Assembly: GCA_002457435.1 (NCBI GenBank)
Contig: NTLA01000014.1
Location: 1 to 50,847, forward strand
From: Acidimicrobiales bacterium MED-G01
GTDB lineage: Bacteria > Actinomycetota > Acidimicrobiia > Acidimicrobiales > Poriferisodalaceae
Direction: 5' to 3'
DNA: 50,847 nucleotides
Positions 1 through 7,761 of this stretch are shown one piece after another (position 1 is the stretch's first letter; every line of letters begins with the position of its first letter). The notes beneath the pieces are model-generated. The model saw only the letters and a list, made by a program, of their open reading frames with translations, did not search any database and was not told the origin of the DNA. The position numbers and the translations under genes were made by a program.

Positions 1-228
1 GTCGTCATTGGGCTTTCACTTTGGTTTCACAGTGTCGCCGGAACTAGTTTTCTGTATTTATCAGTTGCGGTAGCGGGTGGTTTGATGTTCTTGTGGCGTA
101 CGATTGAGCTGCTTCGCCGACCTAGTTCGGCGCAAGCCATGAAGGTGTTTACCTACTCAATTGTCTACCTGGGGGCGTTGTTTATTGCCGTTGCTGTCGA
201 CGTGCTGGCGTTCGGACCGTCCGCATGA
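1..228 (+). CDS. ctaB: Protoheme IX farnesyltransferase (heme O synthase), C-terminal end
   Basis: This is the last 75 codons of a gene that begins before the window. The protein converts heme B to heme O by adding a farnesyl group, in the membrane, and so supplies heme for aa3-type oxidases. The visible part has two hydrophobic helices. It also has the family's typical ending, in which an AMKVFTYSIVYLGALF segment leads into a last helix with the pattern AVAVDVLAFG. The position directly upstream of a cytochrome oxidase operon fits the role. The catalytic aspartate-rich loops lie outside the window, so the call rests on the C-terminal pattern and context. Confidence 0.85.
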   Translation, partial: VVIGLSLWFHSVAGTSFLYLSVAVAGGLMFLWRTIELLRRPSSAQAMKVFTYSIVYLGALFIAVAVDVLAFGPSA

Positions 229-326
229 ATATCTCCAAGCAAAATAAGTGCTGAAAAGACCATGAGAGAACAAGCTTTCGAGTTACATGACTGGCAATCT
301 GGTGAGTAAAGTGCACACTCAGCACC

Positions 327-346
327 TGCGCGGGTTGAACCGCGCA
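327..346. other. Inverted repeat between ctaB and the oxidase operon
   Basis: A 7-bp perfect stem (TGCGCGG/CCGCGCA) encloses a 6-nt loop in the 186-nt gap after ctaB. There is no T-run after it, so it is not a classical intrinsic terminator. It could be a weak terminator or part of the 5' leader of the oxidase operon. Nothing else recognisable was seen in this gap. Confidence 0.3.
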
Positions 347-414
347 TTCGGGCACAGTCAACCTTCGGGTGGGCACCACACCCCAGTTATCGAGGCAGTA
401 ATCAGCAGGACACG

Positions 415-2091
415 ATGAGCGAAAACACCACGGCTTCAACTTCCCCCGGCGTGCCCGTGGAAGACCCCACACCTTTTGGCTGGTTGACGACCGCTGACCA
501 CAAACGAACTGGCCGACTTTTTATTGTCTCCTCGTTGCTGTTCCTTGTCTTGGGAGCTGTCTTTGACTTCCTTGTCAGGTTAGATCTGACGTCTGCGACT
601 GATTTTGTGAGCCTTGGTGTCGACAGCTTCGCTCAAGGTTTTGCTTTCTCTCGCGAGGCACTGACCCTGCTTTTCCTAATTCCTGTGTTTCTTGGTTTAT
701 CGATGTACATCGTGCCCTTGCAGATCGGCGCATCAAATCTGGCCTTCCCGAGAGCCGCGACGGCATCTTTTTGGACTTGGCAAATCTCAGCCATCGTGCT
801 CATCGGCGCGTACCTAGGCAATGGGGGTCCCTACGGGGGATGGGCTAACGGAGTTGACCTGCATCTATTGGCATTGAGCGGCCTGGTGGTCGCACTGCTA
901 CTTGGTGCCATCAGTGTTGCAACGACAATCATGACTATGAGGTCCCCTGGCCTATACATGGACGAAACCCCACCGTTCACATGGTCGTCTTTGGTTTCAG
1001 CGTCAATGCTGATCGTGAGCCTGCCCGTCCTGCTGGGCCAGATTGCGATTCTCTACATAGATCACCGGTACGGAAGAGTTTTCTTGCTTGGGAACTACGG
1101 TATCTGGGAACGAATCGACTGGATTCATCGCACACCGCAACTATTCATATACATCGTTCCGGTCCTCGGCGTCGCAGCAGAAGTGGTTCTTGCCGCTGCT
1201 CGAAGGCGGGTATTCGAGCCCCTCGCCATGTATTTCACCATCGGTCTGGTTGGCCTCTTTGGATTTGGGGCATGGACCAACTTCGCGATTACAGGAGAAG
1301 GTGCCGACATTATTGACGGAGTCGAAGGTGTTGTCCTCGTAGCGCTATACGGCGGGGCACTTCTCGGCACAGTTGGACTTCTGGGCCTCTTAGGGCTGGC
1401 GGTAATCCAGAATCGTAAGTTGCCGAAACTCAGCACTTCGCTGATATCGGCCTTTGGCGCCGGGACACTAGTGCTGTTGGGTGCATTTGTAGGCCTGCTT
1501 GGGGCTGCAGGAGATTGGCTGGAGATAGCCGGTCGAGGAAACGATGGGAACCCACAACTCCGCATGACGACTTGGGTCACAGGTCAACAATCCGTGTTGA
1601 TTTATGGCGCTGGACTGCTTGGCCTTCTAGCGGCCCTTCATTGGTGGGCGCCCAAGATTTGGGGTCGTCAACTCAACGAACTACTCGGGCTGTTGAACTT
1701 CCTCGTTATTGGCGCGGGCGCGCTTCTTGCTTTCATTGGTCCTACGGTTTCAGGTCTTGTCACAGAACAGCCCGACTTCGTATATGCAGACCCATCAGCG
1801 ACTGCTATCTATGCCGACTGGGTTGACGACAGTGGTGCAGAGGGCTTAAGTGCTATCGGTGCTGCAGGAGTAGCAATTCTGTTAGCTGGAGTCGCCTTGC
1901 TATTACTCAATTTGTTCGTGTCTGTAGGCCTGAAAAAGGGTGTACAGGCAACTGATGATCCCTGGGGAGCTCAGTCTCCCGAATGGATGTTGTCTTCGCC
2001 ACCACCTATGGGCGAACCAGATGAGCTACCAACGTTGACTTCTGGTACACCATTACTTGATTCTGCTGAGGCTGAGGAGGTGCCGGTCTAA
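415..2091 (+). CDS. COX1-like membrane protein lacking all metal-ligand histidines (pseudo-subunit I)
   Basis: The 558-residue polytopic protein is clearly homologous to cytochrome oxidase subunit I. It keeps the YIVPLQIGA..AFPR segment (98-113), WIHRTPQLFIYIVPVLG (236-252), the FGFGAW turn (282-287), a WWAPKIWG stretch (410-417) and the DPW..PEW motif near the C-terminus. Aligned by hand with the genuine CtaD encoded 4.2 kb downstream, every metal ligand is replaced: the helix II heme a His by S79, the CuB His of GHPEVY by T240, the HH pair by N289-F290, and the helix X heme ligands by G390 and Q392. The GHPEVY Glu and cross-linking Tyr become Q242 and F244. It cannot bind heme or CuB in the usual way. 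The reading frame is intact, so it is probably a structural or regulatory subunit rather than a decayed gene. It is the first gene of the operon; AGGA precedes the ATG. Confidence 0.85.
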   Translation: MSENTTASTSPGVPVEDPTPFGWLTTADHKRTGRLFIVSSLLFLVLGAVFDFLVRLDLTSATDFVSLGVDSFAQGFAFSREALTLLFLIPVFLGLSMYIVPLQIGASNLAFPRAATASFWTWQISAIVLIGAYLGNGGPYGGWANGVDLHLLALSGLVVALLLGAISVATTIMTMRSPGLYMDETPPFTWSSLVSASMLIVSLPVLLGQIAILYIDHRYGRVFLLGNYGIWERIDWIHRTPQLFIYIVPVLGVAAEVVLAAARRRVFEPLAMYFTIGLVGLFGFGAWTNFAITGEGADIIDGVEGVVLVALYGGALLGTVGLLGLLGLAVIQNRKLPKLSTSLISAFGAGTLVLLGAFVGLLGAAGDWLEIAGRGNDGNPQLRMTTWVTGQQSVLIYGAGLLGLLAALHWWAPKIWGRQLNELLGLLNFLVIGAGALLAFIGPTVSGLVTEQPDFVYADPSATAIYADWVDDSGAEGLSAIGAAGVAILLAGVALLLLNLFVSVGLKKGVQATDDPWGAQSPEWMLSSPPPMGEPDELPTLTSGTPLLDSAEAEEVPV

Positions 2092-2684
2092 TGTCAGACA
2101 CCACCCCAACTTTGGCATCTGGGCAGGCTCAGCGGCCAAGAGCGCAACTCGTAGCAACCGGGTTCGCTTGTGCCGCAACATCAATGATGATGGCCGGTGC
2201 CCTTGGCTTATACATGGCTCGCCGCCATGCCTCTGGTCCCCACCCCGGCCACGACTGGCTTGATGGCTTAGCTGTGCCAAACCCCCAATTCGACTATGCG
2301 CTTTTGACCCTCGTGGCATCAATGGTCACCGCCCACTGGGCCTTGTGGGCTAGCAGACGCAGAGACACTGCTCACGCGTGGACAGCTATTGCCACGACGC
2401 TTGTTTTGGGTCTCGGGTTTATCAATATGGTCATGTACAGCCTTAATCGCATGGGATTAGAAATCGGTGCTGGTGAATATCAGAACCTTGCCTTTGCGAC
2501 CACGGGCCTTGCCCTAGCGGTTGTTGTCGTTGGACTCCTTTATTTGGGGTTAATGGGACTTCGATCTCTCGGAGGCAGCGTCGGACAGCAGGGGAGTACC
2601 GCATTTGGAGCTGCTGTCTTCTTTTGGGATTTCGCAGCATTGGTATGGGCTGTGACCTGGTACACGGTCTACGTGGTGAAGTAG
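2091..2684 (+). CDS. COX3-like membrane protein (degenerate subunit III)
   Basis: The 197-residue protein has about five transmembrane helices and overlaps the stop of the COX1-like gene by one base (TAATG), which indicates translational coupling. It resembles the CtaE encoded downstream. Its last helix, FWDFAALVWAVTWYTVYVV, matches CtaE's YWHFVDIVWIVIFAVVYLI with the conserved His changed to Asp. The TGFHGVHV stretch of subunit III becomes TGLALAVV, and the helix III Glu of VYEF is not found. It therefore looks like a partner of the ligand-less COX1 paralog. The homology is my reading of short anchors and is less certain than for the COX1-like protein. Confidence 0.65.
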   Translation: MSDTTPTLASGQAQRPRAQLVATGFACAATSMMMAGALGLYMARRHASGPHPGHDWLDGLAVPNPQFDYALLTLVASMVTAHWALWASRRRDTAHAWTAIATTLVLGLGFINMVMYSLNRMGLEIGAGEYQNLAFATTGLALAVVVVGLLYLGLMGLRSLGGSVGQQGSTAFGAAVFFWDFAALVWAVTWYTVYVVK

Positions 2685-2691
2685 GAGACTC

Positions 2692-3477
2692 ATGCTCGGA
2701 ATAGCAAGTAGATACTTCGCCGGTCGCATCACCCTTGCCACAGCTGCAGCCGTAGCTCTTGGGCTCATAACGGGTATGGACGGTAACGGCCACATAGTGA
2801 TGTTTGGAACAATAGTTCTGGGCACGGCCGCCGCCGCCTTTGCGTTGCTTGCAGGGTTGGCGTTAACAATCGGAGACGGTGACTCGATAGATCGCGAACG
2901 AGTTCGCAGCCATCCTGCCACTCCCGCCTGGTGGCCGGTGATGGGAGCGATAGGGCTGGGCGTACTAATGGTCGGCGTTGTTGTTGATGGTTTTATCGCC
3001 ATACTCGGCGTATCCGCCATGCTCGTATCAGCAGTTGAGTGGACCTTCAGTGCATGGTCGGAGCACTTGTCTACAGATCAAGAAGCAAATGCTGTAGAAC
3101 GCAAGAGGATTCTGGCACCTTTTGAAATTCCGCTGTACGGAGCGCTTTCAATAGCTCTTCCAGTGGTACTGATATCCCGAATTTTATTGACCTCCAGCAA
3201 AAATGGGGCCAGCTGGTTCGCCATGATCGCGTCCAGCGTAGTTTTGGCTTTCGCCTTTCTTTTGTACGCCAAGCCGAATATTCGCACGGCTATCGTGGCA
3301 TCAGTCTTGGTATTGGGAGGATTAGCTCTTATCGTCGGAGGAATAGCCGCAACAGCACGCGGCGAAAGAGAATTTCACCACCATGACCATGACAAAGAAC
3401 ACGGTGAAGATAATCACGTAGAAGGCGATGAAGAACACTCAGCTCCAGCGCTTGACGCCCCGGTGGTGATCAAATGA
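2692..3477 (+). CDS. Polytopic membrane protein with His/Asp-rich C-terminal tail
   Basis: The protein has 261 residues and about seven predicted membrane segments. The middle segment around PAWWPVMGAIGLGVLMVG (residues 78-95) is reminiscent of small actinobacterial oxidase subunit IV (CtaF) proteins, but this is tentative. The C-terminus (about residues 222-255) is highly charged, with a HHHDHDKEH cluster and more His, Asp and Glu, which suggests divalent-metal binding. A GGAG-type ribosome binding site precedes the ATG, and the end overlaps ctaC by four bases (ATGA). Its place between the degenerate COX1/COX3 pair and the true oxidase genes suggests a role in oxidase assembly, copper handling or the shadow complex. 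Function not recognised. Confidence 0.7.
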   Translation: MLGIASRYFAGRITLATAAAVALGLITGMDGNGHIVMFGTIVLGTAAAAFALLAGLALTIGDGDSIDRERVRSHPATPAWWPVMGAIGLGVLMVGVVVDGFIAILGVSAMLVSAVEWTFSAWSEHLSTDQEANAVERKRILAPFEIPLYGALSIALPVVLISRILLTSSKNGASWFAMIASSVVLAFAFLLYAKPNIRTAIVASVLVLGGLALIVGGIAATARGEREFHHHDHDKEHGEDNHVEGDEEHSAPALDAPVVIK

Positions 3478-4643
3478 GCGCGAGAATCAACAAATCAACA
3501 AACACCACAACTAGAGCGGCAGGAAAGCGGCATTCACTAATGGGCCGTTTAATTCGTCTTAGCGGACTCCTCCTAACTGCAGGGGCCCTTGCCTCATGTG
3601 CGACTGGACGGATAGACCCAACCAACCCAGTCGGTGAGAACGCCAAACAAATCGACGGGATAATGCGGCTGTCTGGTTATTTGGCTACTGCCGTCGGCAT
3701 TTTCGTTGCAGTTGCCGTGGTACTTGTCATTGTCAAGTTCCGAGAGCGGCCTGATGATGACCCTGATGAGCTCCCCGAACAAATACACGGTAATAAGAAA
3801 GCGGAACTGACCTGGACCTTGATTCCGGTTGTCATGCTGGTTTTCCTCGCCGTGGTGACTATCCCTGGGGTCTTTGACCTCAGTGGCAAGGGTGATGGAC
3901 GGACGATAAAGGTCGAAGGACAACAATGGTGGTGGCAGTTTAGTTACGACGTAGATGAAGACGGGACTGATGACATCGTCACTGCCAACGAGATTGTCAT
4001 TCCGGTCGGTGAAGAAGTAAATCTAGAAATTCAATCAAATGACGTGATTCACTCATTTTGGATTCCGCAACTGAACGGTAAGAAAGATGCTGTCCCAGGG
4101 CGAGTTCATCACTGGAGGATAAGTTCACCAGTACCCGGTATTTTCTACGGCGAATGCACAGAGTTTTGTGGCTTAAGCCACGCCAACATGCAAATGCGGG
4201 CAGTGGTGCTTAGTGACGAGGATTACAACAACTGGGTGCGAGAGCAACTGGCGCCAGCAACTACACCGACAGCCGCGGCGGCAAAACGAGGTTACGACTT
4301 GTTTGGCCGGCACTGTGTAAGTTGTCACGTCGTCAATGGTTTGTATGAGTCGGCGGCCGGCGGGAATGCCAACTTGACCTCAGGATATGCCCCCAACCTC
4401 ACCCACTTGATGACTCGAACTTCGTTCGCCGGGGCACTCTTTGAACTCTATAAAGACGACGGCTCTGTAAATGTTGCCGACCTCAAAGAATGGATTCGCA
4501 ATGCGCCTGGACAGAAGCCCTCCCGCCCAGACAATCGTCAGGGCATGATTTCTTTCGCCGAGACTCTCTCAGACAGCGAGCTCGACGATCTTGTTACCTA
4601 TCTAATGACCCTCGGTGGACCCCCACCGTTGATGCCAAGTTGA
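3474..4643 (+). CDS. ctaC: Cytochrome c oxidase subunit II with fused cytochrome c domain
   Basis: The subunit accepts electrons from cytochrome c through the CuA centre and passes them to subunit I. A lipoprotein-type signal is seen (lipobox LASC, Cys42), followed by two membrane helices (about 65-88 and 112-131). The cupredoxin domain has the WWWQF aromatic patch (152-156) and the CuA set H193, C228, E230, C232, H236 and M239. A C-terminal class I cytochrome c domain has C281-V-S-C-H285, with M358 a possible axial ligand. This is the caa3 arrangement, in which the donor heme is tethered to the oxidase. The length (389 aa) suits that fusion. It overlaps the preceding gene by four bases. Confidence 0.95.
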   Translation: MSARINKSTNTTTRAAGKRHSLMGRLIRLSGLLLTAGALASCATGRIDPTNPVGENAKQIDGIMRLSGYLATAVGIFVAVAVVLVIVKFRERPDDDPDELPEQIHGNKKAELTWTLIPVVMLVFLAVVTIPGVFDLSGKGDGRTIKVEGQQWWWQFSYDVDEDGTDDIVTANEIVIPVGEEVNLEIQSNDVIHSFWIPQLNGKKDAVPGRVHHWRISSPVPGIFYGECTEFCGLSHANMQMRAVVLSDEDYNNWVREQLAPATTPTAAAAKRGYDLFGRHCVSCHVVNGLYESAAGGNANLTSGYAPNLTHLMTRTSFAGALFELYKDDGSVNVADLKEWIRNAPGQKPSRPDNRQGMISFAETLSDSELDDLVTYLMTLGGPPPLMPS

Positions 4644-4677
4644 CCCGCCCGCAGCGGCTTTCAGGAGATCGATCCCT

Positions 4678-6690
4678 ATGGCCATAACCGAGGAACGCCC
4701 AGAAATCCTCGAACTTGAATCTGGAGATACCAGTTTTTCGACAGGTGCCTTTGCGCGCCCGACTAATGCCAGTGGATGGCGGGCATGGTTCTTCACCGTC
4801 GATCATAAGAAAATCGGCATCATGTACGGGGCCGTGGCGATGTTCTGGTTTCTTTGGGGTGGTGTCGAGGCTCTGCTGATACGAGCACAGTTGTTCACAC
4901 CGAACGGCACCGTTCTTACGGCAGAGCAATACAACCAAATTTTCACGATGCACGGGACAACGATGGTGTTCCTCGTGATTATGCCGCTCGCTGCCGCTTT
5001 CGCTAACTACATAGTGCCGTTACAAATTGGTGCTCGAGATGTCGCCTTCCCCCGAATGAATGCCTTAGGGCTGTGGCTCTTCGTCTTCGGAGGAATTTTC
5101 CTGAATTTGAGTTGGTTTCTCGGAGGCGGCCCCGACGGTGGTTGGTTCGCGTACGCCCCAAACACCGGCGTTACGTTCAGCCCCGGTGCTGGCATGGACT
5201 TTTATGCTCTAGGACTTCAAATTGCGGGAATAGCCTCACTGGTTGGGGCGATCAACCTGATCGTCACCGTCTTAAATATGCGCGCTCCAGGTATGACGAT
5301 GTTGCGTATGCCTGTTTTCACTTGGATGATCTTGGTAGTCCAGTTTCTTCTTTTGTTTGCTCTACCGGTTATTACGGTGGCGCTGATTCTGCTCAGTTTC
5401 GATCGGACCTTTGACGCGAACTTCTTTAACGTGGCGATGGGCGCTGACCCCCTTCTTTGGCAGCACCTCTTCTGGATCTTTGGTCACCCCGAGGTATACA
5501 TCCTCATACTCCCCTCATTCGGCATCGTTTCTGAGACCTTGCCGGTGTTTTCGCGAAAGCCACTATTTGGCTACTCAGTTATCGTGATCTCTGGAGCCGC
5601 GATTGGCTTCATGGGTTGGGGTGTTTGGGCGCATCATATGTTTGTCTCTGGACTTGGCCCGGTCGGTGTTGCCGCCTTCTCTGCTACCACGATGTTCATT
5701 GCAGTTCCTACGGGTGTCAAAATTTTGAACTGGATTGCAACGATGTGGGGTGGCAACCTCAGATTTACAGTGCCGATGATGTTCTCAATCTCTCTTGTTT
5801 CGATGTTTACTATCGGCGGCCTTTCAGGGGTCATGCACTCCGTTGCCCCCGCGGACACGCAGCAAACCGACACCTATTTCATCGTCGCCCATTTTCATTA
5901 TGTGCTCTTTGGCGGCGCTCTTATGGGGCTGTTCGCTGGGATGTATTACTGGTGGCCTAAAGCATTTGGTTACAAACTGAGCGAATCTCTAGGAAAGTGG
6001 CACTTTTGGATCTTGCTGGTGGGCTTCAACATGACCTTTGGGCCGATGCACATAGTCGGCCTTCAAGGGATGGCTCGCCGCCACAGTAGATACGGTCCCG
6101 AAGACGGCTTCGACTTCTGGAACGCTGTCGTTACTATCGGAGCTTTCGTAATTCTGATTGGAATGATTGTTTTCGCGGTCAATATCGTTCGCTCCTGGCT
6201 TGGCTATAAAGCCGGAACCATTCCACAAGAGCCAGCGGATCCCTGGGATGCCCGAACTATCGAGTGGGCGATCCCCTGTCCTACCCCAGAACACAACTTC
6301 GACTACGTGCCCGTTATCACCGATATCGACGACTTCTGGCATAAAAAGTACCAACCAGATGAGAATGGCAAACTTCGTAAAATAGCGGATGGGAACGAGA
6401 TAGCTCAGAAAGGGGATCAAAGTCCTCACCTACCCTCGCCTTCCTATTGGCCGATTGTGCTAGCCGCAGGGCTGCCATTAATTGCGTTGGGATTGATCTA
6501 CAACCTGTGGGTCTCCGGGATAGGACTTGTGCTTCTCTTGGGCGCTATGTTCGGGTGGAGTCTGGAACCCGCCACCGACCCCAATGCTGGCCATGATGAT
6601 CACGGAGATGATCATGACCCCGACACCAATGCTCCAGATGGAGATGAGGGTGGCGATGCTGAAGTAGCCGAGGAGGCTCCCGTTGGCTGA
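4678..6690 (+). CDS. ctaD: Cytochrome c oxidase subunit I
   Basis: This is the catalytic oxygen-reducing, proton-pumping subunit of an aa3/caa3 oxidase. All ligands are present: H92 and H407 for low-spin heme, H405 for heme a3, and H270, H319 and H320 for CuB. Y274 is the cross-link tyrosine and E272 of GHPEVY is intact. At 670 residues it is longer than a typical CtaD. After the core, two more hydrophobic segments (about residues 585-625) lead into a His/Asp/Glu-rich tail (633-670). A GGAG site precedes the ATG. The stop overlaps ctaE by eight bases. Its intact motifs are the reference against which the upstream paralog is judged. Confidence 0.97.
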   Translation: MAITEERPEILELESGDTSFSTGAFARPTNASGWRAWFFTVDHKKIGIMYGAVAMFWFLWGGVEALLIRAQLFTPNGTVLTAEQYNQIFTMHGTTMVFLVIMPLAAAFANYIVPLQIGARDVAFPRMNALGLWLFVFGGIFLNLSWFLGGGPDGGWFAYAPNTGVTFSPGAGMDFYALGLQIAGIASLVGAINLIVTVLNMRAPGMTMLRMPVFTWMILVVQFLLLFALPVITVALILLSFDRTFDANFFNVAMGADPLLWQHLFWIFGHPEVYILILPSFGIVSETLPVFSRKPLFGYSVIVISGAAIGFMGWGVWAHHMFVSGLGPVGVAAFSATTMFIAVPTGVKILNWIATMWGGNLRFTVPMMFSISLVSMFTIGGLSGVMHSVAPADTQQTDTYFIVAHFHYVLFGGALMGLFAGMYYWWPKAFGYKLSESLGKWHFWILLVGFNMTFGPMHIVGLQGMARRHSRYGPEDGFDFWNAVVTIGAFVILIGMIVFAVNIVRSWLGYKAGTIPQEPADPWDARTIEWAIPCPTPEHNFDYVPVITDIDDFWHKKYQPDENGKLRKIADGNEIAQKGDQSPHLPSPSYWPIVLAAGLPLIALGLIYNLWVSGIGLVLLLGAMFGWSLEPATDPNAGHDDHGDDHDPDTNAPDGDEGGDAEVAEEAPVG

Positions 6691-7327
6691 CATCGACGAA
6701 ATTGACACCTCCAACTTGGCTTATGGTCGAACCGAATGGGATGACCATCACCATCTGCCGACCAACACGGGGCTAACAAATGAGAAAGTCACAATGTGGG
6801 CTTTCTTGGGTTCAGACTGTCTGCTCTTTGGCGCGCTGATCTCAACTTATCTGCTGCTCCGAAATCGCGTTGGGCCCGCTACCAGCGGCCCGACCGCCGC
6901 AGATCTGTTCGACATTCCGTTCACTTCGGTCAGTTCATTTGTGCTTCTGATGAGTTCGTTGACCATGGTGTTGGCCGTCACCTCTATACAGCGGGCCGAA
7001 ATGGATCGCTGCAAGTTATGGCTGCTTACCACTGCGGCCCTTGGCTCTATTTTCATTGCTGGCCAAGTCTACGAATTCACCAGTTTCTATCGCGAGGGCC
7101 TTGGTTTTACCACCAACATCTCCTCCTCCGCGTTCTACACCCTCACCGGTTTTCATGGGGTGCACGTCTCGCTCGGGATCGTGATGCTTGTGACTATGTG
7201 GGTGCTTGTTTCGGGAGGGCAGATAGGTCCCGAGCGAGCAGAAACTATTGAGATAATTGGCTTGTACTGGCACTTCGTTGACATCGTGTGGATTGTTATC
7301 TTCGCGGTCGTTTACCTGATTCCTTAG
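6683..7327 (+). CDS. ctaE: Cytochrome c oxidase subunit III
   Basis: The 214-residue membrane protein has five helices. Subunit III signatures are the VYEF Glu in the third helix, the TGFHGVHV stretch and the terminal YWHFVDIVW motif. The subunit binds subunit I and stabilises turnover. The start is TTG, chosen because a perfect AGGAGG lies just upstream and the reading begins inside the end of ctaD. The N-terminus carries a DDHHH cluster. It is the five-helix form common in bacteria, without the two extra N-terminal helices. Confidence 0.95.
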   Translation: MADIDEIDTSNLAYGRTEWDDHHHLPTNTGLTNEKVTMWAFLGSDCLLFGALISTYLLLRNRVGPATSGPTAADLFDIPFTSVSSFVLLMSSLTMVLAVTSIQRAEMDRCKLWLLTTAALGSIFIAGQVYEFTSFYREGLGFTTNISSSAFYTLTGFHGVHVSLGIVMLVTMWVLVSGGQIGPERAETIEIIGLYWHFVDIVWIVIFAVVYLIP

Positions 7328-7340
7328 GACTAATGGTCAT

Positions 7341-7694
7341 ATGAACACAGTTGCCGTTTCAGAAGAAGAGACACACGAAGAACATCATGACCACGGTTTG
7401 AGTGATGTTGGCTATATCAAAGTTGCTTTGATTCTTGCCGTCCTCACAGCGGTCGAAGTCGCCACGTATTTCTGGGACTTTGGTGTGGTGGAGGTCCCAT
7501 CATTGTTGATCCTTATGGTGGTCAAGTTCCAGATAGTCGTTTCCTATTTCATGCACCTCAAGTTCGACAGCAAGGTATTCAGCTACCTATTCGTCACTGG
7601 TGTAATTCTTGCGATGTTGGTTTTTGCCGCAATGGGAACGTCCCTGGCCTTTTGGCAAAACCCCTCCGGATGCGATATCAGCGCCTTCTGTTGA
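7341..7694 (+). CDS. ctaF: Cytochrome c oxidase subunit IV (CyoD/COX4-like)
   Basis: This is a small protein of 117 residues with three membrane helices. The first helix region (KVALILAVLTAVEVATYF) and the SYFMHLKFD motif of the second are typical of prokaryotic subunit IV (COX4_pro/CyoD family), which helps assemble the oxidase. The cytoplasmic N-terminus is acidic and His-rich (HEEHHDHG). It is the last gene of the oxidase operon; the next gene has its own promoter-like element. The gene symbol is by role; the family is sometimes named differently. Confidence 0.8.
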   Translation: MNTVAVSEEETHEEHHDHGLSDVGYIKVALILAVLTAVEVATYFWDFGVVEVPSLLILMVVKFQIVVSYFMHLKFDSKVFSYLFVTGVILAMLVFAAMGTSLAFWQNPSGCDISAFC

Positions 7695-7747
7695 GTGGTC
7701 TGACGGTTCCTAGTCAATATCGGATTTCTGTCGAGCCCGATACCCGG

Positions 7748-7753
7748 TACCTT
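7748..7753 (+). promoter_or_regulatory. Putative -10 element of serS
   Basis: TACCTT stands 8 nt before the GTG start of serS with no Shine-Dalgarno sequence between them, which suggests leaderless or near-leaderless transcription. The same hexamer and spacing occur before the mshA-like gene. Confidence 0.4.
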
Positions 7754-7761
7754 CAACTGTT

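Noticed and set aside
415-2091. Calling the first oxidase gene a normal ctaD or a pseudogene
   Set aside because: The His ligands are absent, so it is not a working subunit I. The frame is intact, coupled to its neighbour and keeps structural motifs, so it is not simple decay.
2550-3020. Minus-strand open frame of 156 codons opposite the oxidase operon
   Set aside because: It spans two real plus-strand genes and has shadow-type composition.
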